Program-made: the position numbers and the translations under genes
Shown: in pieces, positions 22,403 to 32,800 of the stretch
Layout of the letters: the number at the start of each line of letters is the position of its first letter
Position numbering within the stretch: position 1 is the stretch's first letter
The notes under the pieces: model-generated
What the model was told of the DNA's origin: nothing
Database searches by the model: none
The model's input: only the letters and a program-made list of their open reading frames with translations
Origin: Candidatus Hecatella orcuttiae
Lineage (GTDB): Archaea; Thermoproteota; Bathyarchaeia; Hecatellales; Hecatellaceae
Direction of reading: 5' to 3'
NCBI GenBank assembly: GCA_002011035.2
Contig: MTLY02000003.1
Coordinates: 241,194-305,193 of the forward strand
DNA length: 64,000 bases

Positions 22403-22429
22403 GGTCGCTTCTTTTTTCGGGGGAGCGGT

Positions 22430-22543
22430 TTGGCTAAGCTGTTCTTGGTCACGGAGGACAAGGAGCAGACATGGTTTCTGGTCGAAGCTGACTCTGTGGC
22501 CAGCTCTCTAAGGTGGCTGAAGGGAAGGCTTACCGATGCGTAA
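22430..22543 (+). CDS. Hypothetical 37-residue protein
   Basis: TTG 22430 after TTTTTTCGGGGGAGCGGT. Strand-strand-helix (KLFLVTEDKEQTWFLVEADS, SSLRWLKGRL). It is the last clear motif-bearing gene before the defence island. Confidence 0.5.
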   Translation: MAKLFLVTEDKEQTWFLVEADSVASSLRWLKGRLTDA

Positions 22544-22548
22544 AGTCT

Positions 22549-22686
22549 TTACATCAGTGGCAATCTTAACAGTCTTTTTTTAACATGGGGGTCTTCTTTA
22601 GCATCGATCACCATAAAAGCTAGGGAAATTGCAATTTCAGTGACTTCTTCTTCGGTTAGCTTTAAATTTTTCTCGTTTCCCAACAA
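22549..22686 (-). CDS. Small acidic protein ending the NurA-HerA-Mre11-Rad50 operon
   Basis: 45 residues from TTG 22686, 18 bases after the Rad50 stop, with AGGGGAT as ribosome-binding site. Helical (LTEEEVTEIAISLAFMVIDAKEDPH-type), ending with basic residues. Too short to classify; position implies cotranscription with the operon. Confidence 0.45.
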   Translation of the reverse strand: MLGNEKNLKLTEEEVTEIAISLAFMVIDAKEDPHVKKRLLRLPLM

Positions 22687-22704
22687 GATAAATCCCCTAG
22701 GATT

Positions 22705-25263
22705 TTAATTAGCTTGATTTAGGGTTATTGCAGGTGTGAAGGTTATATTACTGTTGCCGCCTTCGCTTTTCACTAGAATTCGATGGACTTTACTTGCGTC
22801 GATTCCTTCCAGTTGCGTATGAGTTATTAAAAAGATCTGTCTAAATGACTGATCCTGGATGAGGCTATTCATTACGCTTGGACGGCGCATGTAATCCAAG
22901 CTGGCGAGTGGTTCATCCATAATGAGGCAGTTGATTATCGGTGCTCTCAGTTTTTCTGTTTTGAATGGTCTAACTCTAGCCATCAGTCGGGAGATGGCCA
23001 TTCGGAGGGCCAGGCCTAGTGCGACCTTATCGCCGCCACTCAGGTTTCCTCGAAACTTCTGAAAACCATCCATTAGGTCATTTAAAGTTAGGTCTACACC
23101 TATAGTTTCACGTCCACCCCTGACTACATGGGATGTTGAGTATATCTCTTGAACCTGATATCTGCCCGTCGTGAAAGCGAAAAGATAATTGTTGGTAGCA
23201 TCTTTTAAAGCGCTGAAGAGGCGTGTCTGAATAATGTACTCTGATATGAAGCCGCCGACGGTTGTCCGAAGGTATCTAACATGTTTAAGTCTTTCTTCTT
23301 TCTTTTTCTTCTCCTTCTCTTTTTGGTTCAGCTGACTGATGGTCTCTTTTAAATATTTTAGCTCTTCCATCTGCTTTTTGACTTCCGCTTTAAGCTCTTT
23401 AACTCTCTCCGCATTATTCTGATAGTCTCTTTCTAATGCAATCCTTAAGTCTCTGAGGCTTTCAAGACTGTCTACTGCAAAGTCCTTTAATATCACCTCA
23501 ACACTTGCGTATTTCAAGTCAGCCAGAATATTGTCAAGTTTTGATGTAGCTTCTTTCTTCGCTCTAATTAATTTGTTCCTTTTTCCCAGGTCTCCTTTGA
23601 TTTCAGTGGCCGCCTTCTCTATCGCTTTTTGCTCTTTACCTATCTTCTTAGGAATCTCTTTCAAATCTCCCTCAAGTCGTTTTATTTCACTTTCGAGTAG
23701 AGCTCTCACTGAAATTAGTTCATCAATATTCTGGATCTGATAAGTCTCCAAAAATTTCTCTAAGGATGGAAATCCGATGGATCCAAGTTTGTGTGTGAAG
23801 GAATTATTTTCTTTTATTAACCTATTACATATCCCTTCGAGTCTCCTAAAGATTGAGAACAGATCGCGTAATGCTTTGCATTCTTTGTTTAGGTCTTTAA
23901 GTTTCTTATCTGACCGTACTTTCTTTTCCGACATCTCGGCAACCGTTTGTTCAATACCTTTGAGCCGCTTTTCCAGCCTAGAGAGGATGTATTTCCTTTC
24001 ATCATCTGAGACCACCGGTCTAAGACATGAGGGGCACTCGCCTTCTTTTTCAAGCCTCTCTGCACTTAATTCTTTAAATTTGACCTCTGCCTTGAGGAGA
24101 GCCATGTTATCTTTAAGCTTCTCTAGTTCTTTCTCAACTTCTTCCAGTTGGGCTTCTCTTTCCTGAAGCTGTTTCTCTACCGTTGGAGTCTCGTCTTTAA
24201 CCCTGTGTGGGTGTTCCTCAGGCTTAAAATTTAGTGCTAAGTTCTCGTCTTTTACAAGTTCCTTTATCTGGCTCTGAAGCTCAACAATCTTTTCATGATG
24301 CCTATTGATCTCCTTTATTTTATCTAGGGTCGGTATGTTCCCTAATTTTTCCGTGGCTCTTCGTAAATCCGCTTCTGCTTTTTCTTTATTTTCTTGTAGA
24401 GTTCTTAGCTCTTTTTCATGCTCGGCTTTTTCATCGGTGGATCGTCTGATCTTCTCCTCTAAATGTCCTAGTTCCTTCTCAGCTTGAGCGACATTATCCA
24501 ATAGCTCTTTGATACTAGATATGGTGTCTTTTTCTGGAATTCTTTTAAGCTCAACCTCAATCTCGCGTTGGCTCTTTTCCAGCCGCTTCTTGTGTTCCTC
24601 AAGTTCAGATATCTTCTCTTCAAGTCGTTCCTTATCCCTTTCTTTATCGGGTAGCTTTGCCGTTTCTCGTTCGATCTCATGGATCTCCCTCTCTAAAGCT
24701 TTTTCATCCTGCAGAAGTATATCGGAGTGTATCTGATCCAATTCGTCGAGGTTGAACAATGTGCTGATAATACTTCGGAGCAGTGTAGGTGGTGCGGTAG
24801 CTAGGGAATCAACTTCCCCCTGTCGGATGAAGACAGTGTGCAATGCGTTCTCTCTCGATATGCCCATTAATTCTTCAAGCTTAGATTCTACACGTCCGCT
24901 ACCCTCTTCCATTACTACGAATTTATCGCCAGAACGTCTGCTCAAAACCGCATCAGCACCTGTCTTTCCCCGCATGTATCTTCTGATAACCTGATATTCC
25001 TCACCACCCACTTCAAATTCTAATGTTACCTTACATTCAGAGTGTTTCTTTTTCACAAGCTGGTCTTGTTTCTCAACCGGAACCGCAAGTGTTCCCCATA
25101 GAGCCCATAAAATTGCCTCTATTAGACTGGTCTTGCCGCTCGAGTTTAAGCCTTCAACAACGAAGAGACCTTCAGGAAGACTCTGAGCGAAATCCCCAGA
25201 AGGTAGCTCAATCTTATCGAAAGGCTTAAACCGTTCGGCGATAAGCCTTAAAACCTTCATCAC
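22705..25263 (-). CDS. rad50: Rad50/SbcC-type SMC ATPase
   Basis: 852 residues. Walker A GLNSSGKTS near residue 38, a long coiled coil broken at about residue 410 by CPSC (the zinc hook that joins two molecules), then the signature NLSGGDKVALGLALRMA and Walker B CLIMDEPLASLD near the C-terminus. Rad50 works with the Mre11 nuclease to hold, open and trim DNA ends. The genes overlap by 38 bases. Its clustering with NurA and HerA is the archaeal end-resection set, but here it stands opposite a helicase and a methyltransferase inside a mobile element. It may be a second copy specialised for defence or for element maintenance. Confidence 0.93.
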   Translation of the reverse strand: MMKVLRLIAERFKPFDKIELPSGDFAQSLPEGLFVVEGLNSSGKTSLIEAILWALWGTLAVPVEKQDQLVKKKHSECKVTLEFEVGGEEYQVIRRYMRGKTGADAVLSRRSGDKFVVMEEGSGRVESKLEELMGISRENALHTVFIRQGEVDSLATAPPTLLRSIISTLFNLDELDQIHSDILLQDEKALEREIHEIERETAKLPDKERDKERLEEKISELEEHKKRLEKSQREIEVELKRIPEKDTISSIKELLDNVAQAEKELGHLEEKIRRSTDEKAEHEKELRTLQENKEKAEADLRRATEKLGNIPTLDKIKEINRHHEKIVELQSQIKELVKDENLALNFKPEEHPHRVKDETPTVEKQLQEREAQLEEVEKELEKLKDNMALLKAEVKFKELSAERLEKEGECPSCLRPVVSDDERKYILSRLEKRLKGIEQTVAEMSEKKVRSDKKLKDLNKECKALRDLFSIFRRLEGICNRLIKENNSFTHKLGSIGFPSLEKFLETYQIQNIDELISVRALLESEIKRLEGDLKEIPKKIGKEQKAIEKAATEIKGDLGKRNKLIRAKKEATSKLDNILADLKYASVEVILKDFAVDSLESLRDLRIALERDYQNNAERVKELKAEVKKQMEELKYLKETISQLNQKEKEKKKKEERLKHVRYLRTTVGGFISEYIIQTRLFSALKDATNNYLFAFTTGRYQVQEIYSTSHVVRGGRETIGVDLTLNDLMDGFQKFRGNLSGGDKVALGLALRMAISRLMARVRPFKTEKLRAPIINCLIMDEPLASLDYMRRPSVMNSLIQDQSFRQIFLITHTQLEGIDASKVHRILVKSEGGNSNITFTPAITLNQAN

Positions 25264-26515
25264 TTTTCCTCCATTTTTTCATTGCCTCGACGAAGAGTTC
25301 AGTCAGCAGATTTAGGTTGTACTCCTTGGGAATGAGGTTCTTTTTCCTCTTTTCTTCTATGTAGTTTTTGAAGTCCTTCGCGGGATCTTCTATCAGATAC
25401 TCTATGTCCACATAACTGATGCTGGGTGGTAAGGTTGAAGCCTTTATGGGTGGTCGGCCAATTTTTAGTTGAATTATATTCAGGTTCCTGTCTGAAAGCC
25501 CTTTATTATATGCATAGTCGATTGCCTCAGAAATTTGGGTCACATTTCTACCAGATATTTCCCCTTCTAATGCTATCCTTACCCGCGCGGCCGTTTCGTA
25601 ATCGTACGGTTTTCTAAAGCCCAGATTATCCAGTAGGTTAAAGATTCTCTTTACGATATCATGGGAAGAATCGTCAAGCTGAACTTGAACCGTTTCATTT
25701 ACCATAGGTCTTGGCAGAGTTAAATGGACTTGTCTAATATCCGGTGCTTTATCCTTGTCTGCTTGAACGATGAGAAAACCTTTCTTATGGTCTTTCTCGT
25801 CGAATTTCCATCTCTCCGTCGAGCCAGAAAACCATGCCTTTTCTGTGACGCGACGCATACAGTGTTCATGTCCAAGGGCAATATAGTCGAATTCCATATT
25901 TAGAATAGTTTGGTCAAGAGTTCCATCAATTGGAGAGCCGTGGGCTATCGCTATATTAATTTTGTCTTTGTCTAGTTTTATGCTCTTGAGCCACTGCTGG
26001 TACTCTTCATACAAACCTATGGTTTCAAGAGTTGATGGTTCAATGTATGGAAACGCATAAACTCTAACTTCATCTTTTATATCAGCATATAATGGTTGCT
26101 TTTCACGGAATGTCTCTCTGAAACTCCAGTAAGTAAAAGCTCGTGTGTTATCGAAGGCGATAGCATACTCGTCCAATGTAGAATGCTTATATTCGACGTA
26201 ACGACCATGATTTCCGTCGATGATTACAATGGGTATGTTTGCTGATTGGAGGTCTCTAAATGCTTTTGCAACAATTTTTCTAGCCATCTCTGGCGGAGGA
26301 TAGGGATTGTATGACCATGGAGAATCGAATAAGTCTCCAGAGTGAATAACGAGGTCAATCTCATCTTTCCGGTCAACAATCTCTTTTACAGTCATTTCCA
26401 ATGCCTTGTAGAAGTCGTCCTCAACAGGACGAACTTCTTGCCCTATTGTTCCAGGTCTCACATCATCGGGTCTATGGCCCAGATGGGTATCGGAAACATG
26501 AGCTATGACTACCAA
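25226..26515 (-). CDS. mre11: Mre11-type nuclease
   Basis: 429 residues. Calcineurin-like phosphodiesterase motifs appear in order: DTHLGH (residues 9-14), SGDLFDS (about 61), DGNHGR (about 105), HGSPIDG and ALGHEH (about 215). These bind the two metal ions for exo- and endonuclease activity. The C-terminal region would contact Rad50. It lies between herA and rad50 in one operon, 21 bases after herA. Confidence 0.93.
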   Translation of the reverse strand: MVVIAHVSDTHLGHRPDDVRPGTIGQEVRPVEDDFYKALEMTVKEIVDRKDEIDLVIHSGDLFDSPWSYNPYPPPEMARKIVAKAFRDLQSANIPIVIIDGNHGRYVEYKHSTLDEYAIAFDNTRAFTYWSFRETFREKQPLYADIKDEVRVYAFPYIEPSTLETIGLYEEYQQWLKSIKLDKDKINIAIAHGSPIDGTLDQTILNMEFDYIALGHEHCMRRVTEKAWFSGSTERWKFDEKDHKKGFLIVQADKDKAPDIRQVHLTLPRPMVNETVQVQLDDSSHDIVKRIFNLLDNLGFRKPYDYETAARVRIALEGEISGRNVTQISEAIDYAYNKGLSDRNLNIIQLKIGRPPIKASTLPPSISYVDIEYLIEDPAKDFKNYIEEKRKKNLIPKEYNLNLLTELFVEAMKKWRKSDEGFKAYRRTV

Positions 26516-26536
26516 AATTTATACCTCCCTAATTAG

Positions 26537-28306
26537 TTATAACACGGTTTTTGACCTTACCGGAGTTCCAGCCTTTGTCTGATACAGGGTCCTAGTCTTT
26601 TCATAGAGCGAGTCGAAAAGGGGTGTATAGATGACTAGTGGAGTATCTCGGTAACTTGCTGTTAGAATGATTTCACCTTTACCCAGAACTTTAAATTCGT
26701 TTTCAAAGCCGGTAATATCTTTGCTTGCATTAGAGATTGCTGCCCTTATCTCGTCTGCACTTGTTAAAGACATATTGAACTGTGTATTAATGCAGGATAA
26801 GATAATGTTATCCAGGGCTGTAACCTGCTGACTAATAACCGCCAAACCTAGCCGAAACTTTCGGCCCTGTCGGGCTATATCCTTGTATATGTTTTCAAAC
26901 CTCATTATACGAGGTGTCAGAACCGATGGGGCTTCTTCTACCGTTATCAGAATGGGAGGCAACTCGTCTATTCTCCTCATTTCTTGTTCATCTTTGGAGT
27001 AATATTTCTTGGCTATGGACTGCCCTTTATTTCCGACAAAGTGTTCCCTAAACGTTCGTGGAATTCTTCTCTTCAGAATTTGGGCTTTAAATTCGCTCCA
27101 ATTTGTTGACGATTTGACAGCCTTTCTTAATTCAAAAATGGTCCTTGCGATTACTGTTGTGGAGAGGAATTGTTCTAAATCCGAAAGGAGGCTGGTGTTG
27201 AATATAAGAATTCTGCCCTGCTCCAAGGCTTCAATTATCTTTATTAAAGTTGATTGTTCTGGGTTATCTACAAAGATGGCTGAACGTCTCACGAATTCCA
27301 GCCGCCTTTCTACGGCATTTATTGTTACATCAGGATATCGACCGCTAAAGTCTTCACCTATTTGGGTAATCCAATTTTCGTGGAAGTGTGCATACAGAGC
27401 GTTCATGTAACTGACCATTTGGTCGCTGACTTCCATGATTGAGGTGATGTCCAGCGGTAATATTTCTTGGTAGGCAATTCTTACATCTAATGACAACCTT
27501 CGAACGGCCTCAGCTGCCGTTTCACGGTGGGGTGTAAGGTAATAAAAGTCTTTGAAGAGTTCTCTTTTCGCTTCATCAGGCATTGAGTCTACAATAGACT
27601 GTATCCCATATTTTCTGATTCCCAAAGCAAACTCATCGTGGGGGTCTATGGCCAGCATTGAAGCTCTCTTACTATCACCACTCTGCCAAGACTTGAAGTT
27701 AAAGTCTACCACCGATTTTAGGAAAACTAGGAGGAAATTTGACTTTCCAGCGCCCGTAGTTCCAAAGATCCCTATATGTGTTGAGATGTGTTCTAACGGC
27801 AGATTTACTCTGACATTTAACACCTCTTCGCCTGCTAACAGGCTTCCTACAAAGATCTCTCCTTTCAGTTGACTGGATAGGATCTGTTCGATGGGTCTGT
27901 CACTTTTGTTAGGAATAGGCCGATAAATTATGGCAAAGTGTTCTGGAAGACGCCTAGGCATTTTAAAGTCCCATGAATGAGAACCTTCACCGCCAGCTTC
28001 AGCATATCCGAGTAGTTTCCCTGTAAGGTAAAGAAGTTTCTCTTTCTCAGCGCTGGCTAGATAGGCATCTCCCTCTACCACAAGAGTATCTGCGACCTTG
28101 CTTAACTCCCTTATCCGTCTTAGAATATTTATACAATCCATAGCGCGAAACAGAAAGATTCTCTTTCGACCTCCTCGTGTTGAGGGGATGAGGAACAATT
28201 CGCCTACGGCAACATCTTCATTTTTGGCTGATAAAGCCAATTCTGTGACTGAGCTCTCTGCTAATCTACCAAATCCTTCTGCCCATTTATCTATATCAAA
28301 ACTCAT
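26537..28306 (-). CDS. herA: HerA hexameric DNA translocase
   Basis: 589 residues. IGIFGTTGAGKSNF (about residues 176-190) is the Walker A of the FtsK/HerA class, preceded by a HAS-type N-terminal barrel. ITVEEAPSVLTPR is the Walker B, followed by RQGRKFRLGLAVISQQ. HerA rings pump DNA into the NurA nuclease. It begins two bases after nurA ends, as in most archaeal pairs. Confidence 0.92.
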   Translation of the reverse strand: MSFDIDKWAEGFGRLAESSVTELALSAKNEDVAVGELFLIPSTRGGRKRIFLFRAMDCINILRRIRELSKVADTLVVEGDAYLASAEKEKLLYLTGKLLGYAEAGGEGSHSWDFKMPRRLPEHFAIIYRPIPNKSDRPIEQILSSQLKGEIFVGSLLAGEEVLNVRVNLPLEHISTHIGIFGTTGAGKSNFLLVFLKSVVDFNFKSWQSGDSKRASMLAIDPHDEFALGIRKYGIQSIVDSMPDEAKRELFKDFYYLTPHRETAAEAVRRLSLDVRIAYQEILPLDITSIMEVSDQMVSYMNALYAHFHENWITQIGEDFSGRYPDVTINAVERRLEFVRRSAIFVDNPEQSTLIKIIEALEQGRILIFNTSLLSDLEQFLSTTVIARTIFELRKAVKSSTNWSEFKAQILKRRIPRTFREHFVGNKGQSIAKKYYSKDEQEMRRIDELPPILITVEEAPSVLTPRIMRFENIYKDIARQGRKFRLGLAVISQQVTALDNIILSCINTQFNMSLTSADEIRAAISNASKDITGFENEFKVLGKGEIILTASYRDTPLVIYTPLFDSLYEKTRTLYQTKAGTPVRSKTVL

Positions 28307-28308
28307 TT

Positions 28309-29577
28309 TTATTCAAGTCCTATTCTTCGTCTAGGATTTAAGAGGGATTCCTCAGAAAAACCCTCTTCTTTACCTATTTCGATAACTCTCTCATAGAATA
28401 GATCTCTGTCCTCTCTAGTTAGGCTGCAGGATAGATGTGCAAAAGCTGGAGGACAAGGATAACCATACCATCTTGCGTCATGGGACATGAAGTCTATCTC
28501 TCGGAAAATATTGATTTCATTCATTCGCATCTTTTCCGCGTTATTATCATAAATCTTTGACTCCCACCACCTACGGTCAAAGTCCACCCTAAACGCGGGC
28601 ATTGAGCTGGTGAAGCTGAAAAGATACGTTACACCTAATTCGGGGGGTATGCGTCGCTTCCGACATATTTTCAACTTTCCACCAGGGTCATCATTTCCGG
28701 GAATCCTACAAAACCAGTGAGCGTCGGGTCCATACTTCCTTCTCGCAAGTTGGATTATTTTCTCACCACCTGGGATCGTATGAGACTTACTGAGAGCCAT
28801 AACAATTACGCCTTCTTTTCGAGCCCTGAAGCACAAATCCCTCAACATATAATCATGGAGAAGGTGAGGGTAATCATATCTGGCCGGGAAGAGAAGAGTA
28901 AGAGTTGTGTCCAGTATCACGTATTTTAGGTTAAGGTTCGAGTCTAACGCCCTCTTTGCCATCGAAATTTCCGCAGACCACCTAAGCATGTCAAGTATTC
29001 TCTCAGGAAGATGAACTGGTGGACTGATAACGAAGTCGCTTATGTCTGATTTTCCATATTTCCTTAAAATTTTGTCAACCGAATCTAACTTACCCTTTGT
29101 ATAGTCGATGAAGTATGGGACCAACAAGTTATTCAAGTCATTGATCAGATAGACACGTTTCACATAATCAACAAAGTTTTGCCATAGAACATCCTCATCA
29201 AAAGACGACCAGAAGGCCACGGTTAACCTTCCACCATCAGGAATATACCCTTGGTTCCTTAACTCTTTCAGCTCCATTATTCGACCATCATTTGTTCCCG
29301 TATTGTGAACCGTTAACCCCACAGTTATTAGATACAGGAAGACATCCTCATATTGAACTACTGGAGCCATACCACTTCCATCAACAGCCCCTATCAGAAA
29401 ATCATTTTCAAATTTGTACCCTGATGGAAAGGGCTTAAAACTAACTAAAAGCTCTTCAATCCTCTGAAGATCGCTGTCAAATAGATTTGCCTGAGCTATG
29501 TCACGATTCTTAATTTGGCGATAAGCAGACCGAACTTCATTTTCAAAGTCGGACGCGAAAGCCCGATCTGAAATCAT
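28309..29577 (-). CDS. nurA: NurA 5'-3' nuclease
   Basis: 422 residues from ATG 29577. GAVDGSG (Asp near residue 66) is the first metal-binding motif of NurA, and YVILDTTLTLLFP carries the second acidic site. NurA forms a dimer that docks on HerA and degrades DNA ends. It is the first gene of the leftward operon, divergent from the regulator at 29668. Confidence 0.9.
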   Translation of the reverse strand: MISDRAFASDFENEVRSAYRQIKNRDIAQANLFDSDLQRIEELLVSFKPFPSGYKFENDFLIGAVDGSGMAPVVQYEDVFLYLITVGLTVHNTGTNDGRIMELKELRNQGYIPDGGRLTVAFWSSFDEDVLWQNFVDYVKRVYLINDLNNLLVPYFIDYTKGKLDSVDKILRKYGKSDISDFVISPPVHLPERILDMLRWSAEISMAKRALDSNLNLKYVILDTTLTLLFPARYDYPHLLHDYMLRDLCFRARKEGVIVMALSKSHTIPGGEKIIQLARRKYGPDAHWFCRIPGNDDPGGKLKICRKRRIPPELGVTYLFSFTSSMPAFRVDFDRRWWESKIYDNNAEKMRMNEINIFREIDFMSHDARWYGYPCPPAFAHLSCSLTREDRDLFYERVIEIGKEEGFSEESLLNPRRRIGLE

Positions 29578-29605
29578 TAAAGGAACCCTTCTTCTAAGGC
29601 TTGAC

Positions 29606-29671
29606 CCATAGATATATTAAGTTTTGATGATATTTATAATTAAAGGTACCATAGATTGGTGCTATCTATGG
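29606..29671. promoter_or_regulatory. Divergent promoter with three CCATAGAT operator half-sites
   Basis: CCATAGAT occurs at 29606-29613 and 29649-29656, and its reverse complement ATCTATGG at 29664-29671. The last two form an 8-bp inverted repeat with a 7-base spacer that covers the regulator's ATG. AT-rich TATA-like sequences lie between (29611-29642). This fits a repressor that shuts both the nurA operon and its own helicase operon. Confidence 0.65.
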
Positions 29672-29871
29672 TTAGCAAATACGAAAAAATAATCTATGAG
29701 ATGCTTAGCTCAGAGCCAATAACCCCTAATGAAATTGCCCAAAAACTAAAAATAACGTATAAGACTGCTCAGAGAGCACTATTACATCTAGCGCTTACAA
29801 AGGAAGATATTGGATACAGAAACTCGGGGCGCATACACATTTTCTGGAAGAAAGACTTAGCAGAAGACTAA
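29668..29871 (+). CDS. Winged-helix DNA-binding regulator
   Basis: 67 residues from ATG 29668; TTG 29656 is a weaker alternative. SSEPITPNEIAQKLKITYKTAQRALLHLAL is a helix-turn-helix, followed by a wing (DIGYRNSGRIHIFWKK). Its start lies inside the inverted repeat, implying autoregulation. It is 24 bases upstream of the helicase gene and divergent from nurA, so it likely controls the whole island. Confidence 0.8.
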   Translation: MVSKYEKIIYEMLSSEPITPNEIAQKLKITYKTAQRALLHLALTKEDIGYRNSGRIHIFWKKDLAED

Positions 29872-29895
29872 ATTGAAGGTGAGGTTGAGCCCATC

Positions 29896-32800
29896 TTGGA
29901 AATTTTAGATAGACTTAAGAACAACATTTTTGAAGATGCATTATCATTTGACCTTCGTACCCAGGCAGAGTATTTATCTCTTACTCGAGATGTTGATTAT
30001 CCTTTCTCGGCGTTAACCTCAAAGGCAAAACTATTGCCTCATCAAGTTGGAGTTGCCCATAAGGTCTTGAGCAGTATCAGGTCCGGCAGCCTATTGGCGG
30101 ATGAAGTAGGGCTTGGAAAAACGATCGAGGCCGGCATGATTCTTAAGGAGTACTTATGTCGAAAGCAGATTAAGAAGATTCTAATACTAACTCCGGCGTC
30201 ACTCACAACTCAGTGGCGTGACGAATTGAAATCGAAATTTGACGAAGGTTTCGTCATATATGATCAAGAAACGAGGAAAAATCTAGAGAGACGGCATGAA
30301 AACATTTGGAAAGCATATGACAAGGTTATTTGCTCAATAGATACAGCTAAACAACAACGTTACCGGAAGGATATAGTAACCGTCAACTGGGATATTATAA
30401 TAGTTGATGAGGCTCATAAATTAAAGAACAGGAAAACCGAGAACTATAAGCTCTTAGAGGACTTACCTAAAAACCGCGTCTTTTTTCTGACCGCAACTCC
30501 GCTTCAAAATAAGCTAGAAGAGTTATATAATCTAATTAGCCTAATAGATGAGAAACTACTTGGAACGTATGACTCTTTCTCGATGAGATTTGTTGACGAT
30601 ACAAAAGGCTTGGTTCCTAATAATTTTGATGATTTGAAGCAACGTCTCCAAAAAGTAATGATTAGAAACAGGAGAAAAGATGTTTTTGGTGTAAGGTTCA
30701 CGCAACGTTTTGGTGAAACAATTCCGTTTGAGTTGACTCCGGAAGAAAGAAGGCTGTACGACGAAGTGACAAAGTATGTCAAACAAGAATACTTGAAGGC
30801 TATGGAGCAGAACAAAGCTGGAAGAGGGTTTCTGCTCATTATCATGCAAAGAATGGTCTGTAGTAGTAGCTTCGCCATAAGAGATTCGTTAGGGCGTCGA
30901 ATTCAACGTCTGGTAAAGATCTCTAAAGAGTATGACATAGTGCCTAAGCAACCTTCTCTGACGAGCATCAGCCACCCATATTTTGAGGCTTTAGGCGTAA
31001 ATCATACTGCCACTAAAGATGAGATAAAAGCTGCTTATCGAACTTTGGCAAAGGAATACCATCCAGATATTTCGCCGCTACCTAAAGATGTTGCAGAGGA
31101 AAAGTTTAAGGAAATATCAGAGGCCTATGAGACGCTGACCGACGACAACAAAAGGAAGCGACTTATTGAGGAGCATGAGGATGCCGATATAAGTGATATC
31201 GCAAAAAATTTCACTCTGCTTCAGATGGAGCTAGAAAAACTTAATCAACTTTATGAATTAGCAAGCAAAATCACCAAGAACAGCAAAGGCGAAAAACTTA
31301 TTGAGGCCCTCGAAGCGTTGAAGCGAGAAGAGCCAAACGAGAAAGTTCTTATATATACCGAATTCAGGTCAACACAAAGGTACCTTTATGAGCTTTTGAC
31401 CTCAAAAGGCTATGAAGTCGCAATATTCAACGGCTCAATGAGTGTAGAAGAAAAGGATGAAGCAGTTAAGCAATGGCGTGAGAACAAACAGATAATGGTC
31501 TCAACTGAATGTGGAGGAGAAGGAAGGAACTTTCAGTTCTGCCACATAATGTTTAACTACGACCTTCCTTGGAATCCTATGAGAGTGGAACAGAGGATAG
31601 GTAGAATTCATCGGATAGGACAGGAGAAGAATGTGAAAATATTCAACTTCTCAACTAAAGAAACCATCGAAGAGTATGTGTTAGAATTACTCGAGACAAA
31701 GATTCAACTGTTCAAGGAAGTTATCGGTGAGCTTGATCTAATACTAGGCGATATAGTCGAGGATGCCAATCTTGAGAGGGTGATAATGGAAATCTTAGTT
31801 AAGGCTAAGACTTCCCAAGAGTTGAAGGAGAACTTCGAAGAGCTTGGCAGAAAGATACAGATAGCAAGAGAAGAGTTTAAGAAGGGTCTTAAAGACCTCG
31901 ATGAAAGGGTTTATGCCGGGTTTGACCTCTCAGTTTATCGCCGAGTGATGGGAACTGAGCTTGAAAATCTAGTAATGAAAGAGAGAATAGTCATAAAACG
32001 TTTTTTCCTAAACTATTTAAAGAGTAAAAATTTAGACTTTAGATATCTAGAGCCGGAAGAAGCAGTTATATTCCAGATACCAGAGGAGTTTAAAAATATT
32101 ATAAGTGATTTTGCGCAGAAGCAACGTCAATTTTACCTTAGAGAGCGAGATAGATTTTATGAATTGCTGGAAAAACCGCTTGAAATAGCTAAAGATATTC
32201 ATGGGTTTATAGAGGATTGCGTGTGTAAGCTATGTAGTGGTCATACGATAAAATCCTGTTTCAATTGTTCAATTCATACGTATTTAGAGAATGTTGCCTT
32301 CCATGCGAATGCAGGATTTACTTCTATTCTGAAAAATGACCTTGACTATGTAACTTCTAATCGCTTTCGAGAGGATGTAGAAGGAAGAATTCTCAGAGGC
32401 AAGATCAAGGCTAGAGCTACATTTTCACCTGAAGTTGCACAGCAAGAAAACATTGAGTTGATCACTATTGGAAACAGGTTAGTCGAAAATGCGATTGAGG
32501 AATGCAAAAAGAAAGGACTGACCACCAAAAAACTGATAGACCTAAGCAAACATACGCTTAGAGGGTTTGAAAAATACAGTGGATTAAGAGGAATATTATT
32601 TAATTTTAAGGTTTCTTTCGAATCCTTCGATAAGAAAGAAGAGTTAATTCCAATTGTGATCGATTTAGACCATATGAAATATGAAGAAGAACTCTCAGGT
32701 GAGGTTAATTGGCTTTATAGCACCGAGCTTTTAGACCAAATTGCCATTAAATCAGATGAAGTCGACGAGGCCTATCAATTGGCGGTAAACGAGTTAAACA

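Larger units (their letters stand above)
2985..22422 (+). repeat. Interspersed gene-junction motif TTTTCGGGG (more than 35 copies)
   Basis: A short sequence, consensus (C/T)TTTTCGGGGA, precedes almost every gene of the train. The run of G ends about 4-12 bases before ATG, GTG or TTG, and the leader often ends in ACC or GCC before the start. Copies by eye lie near 2990, 3280, 3436, 3591, 4343, 4556, 4720, 4922, 5507, 5727, 5851, 6196, 6394, 6574, 6904, 7243, 8238, 8388, 8514, 9030, 10181, 10432, 10590, 10852, 11113, 11310, 11632, 13713, 13773, 14749, 15162, 15354, 17262, 17272, 18315, 21625 and 22417. Degenerate copies occur at 18655, 39110 and 39594. CGGGG is not the canonical archaeal Shine-Dalgarno (GGAGGTGA). 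The T run could end or pause transcription. Confidence 0.9.
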
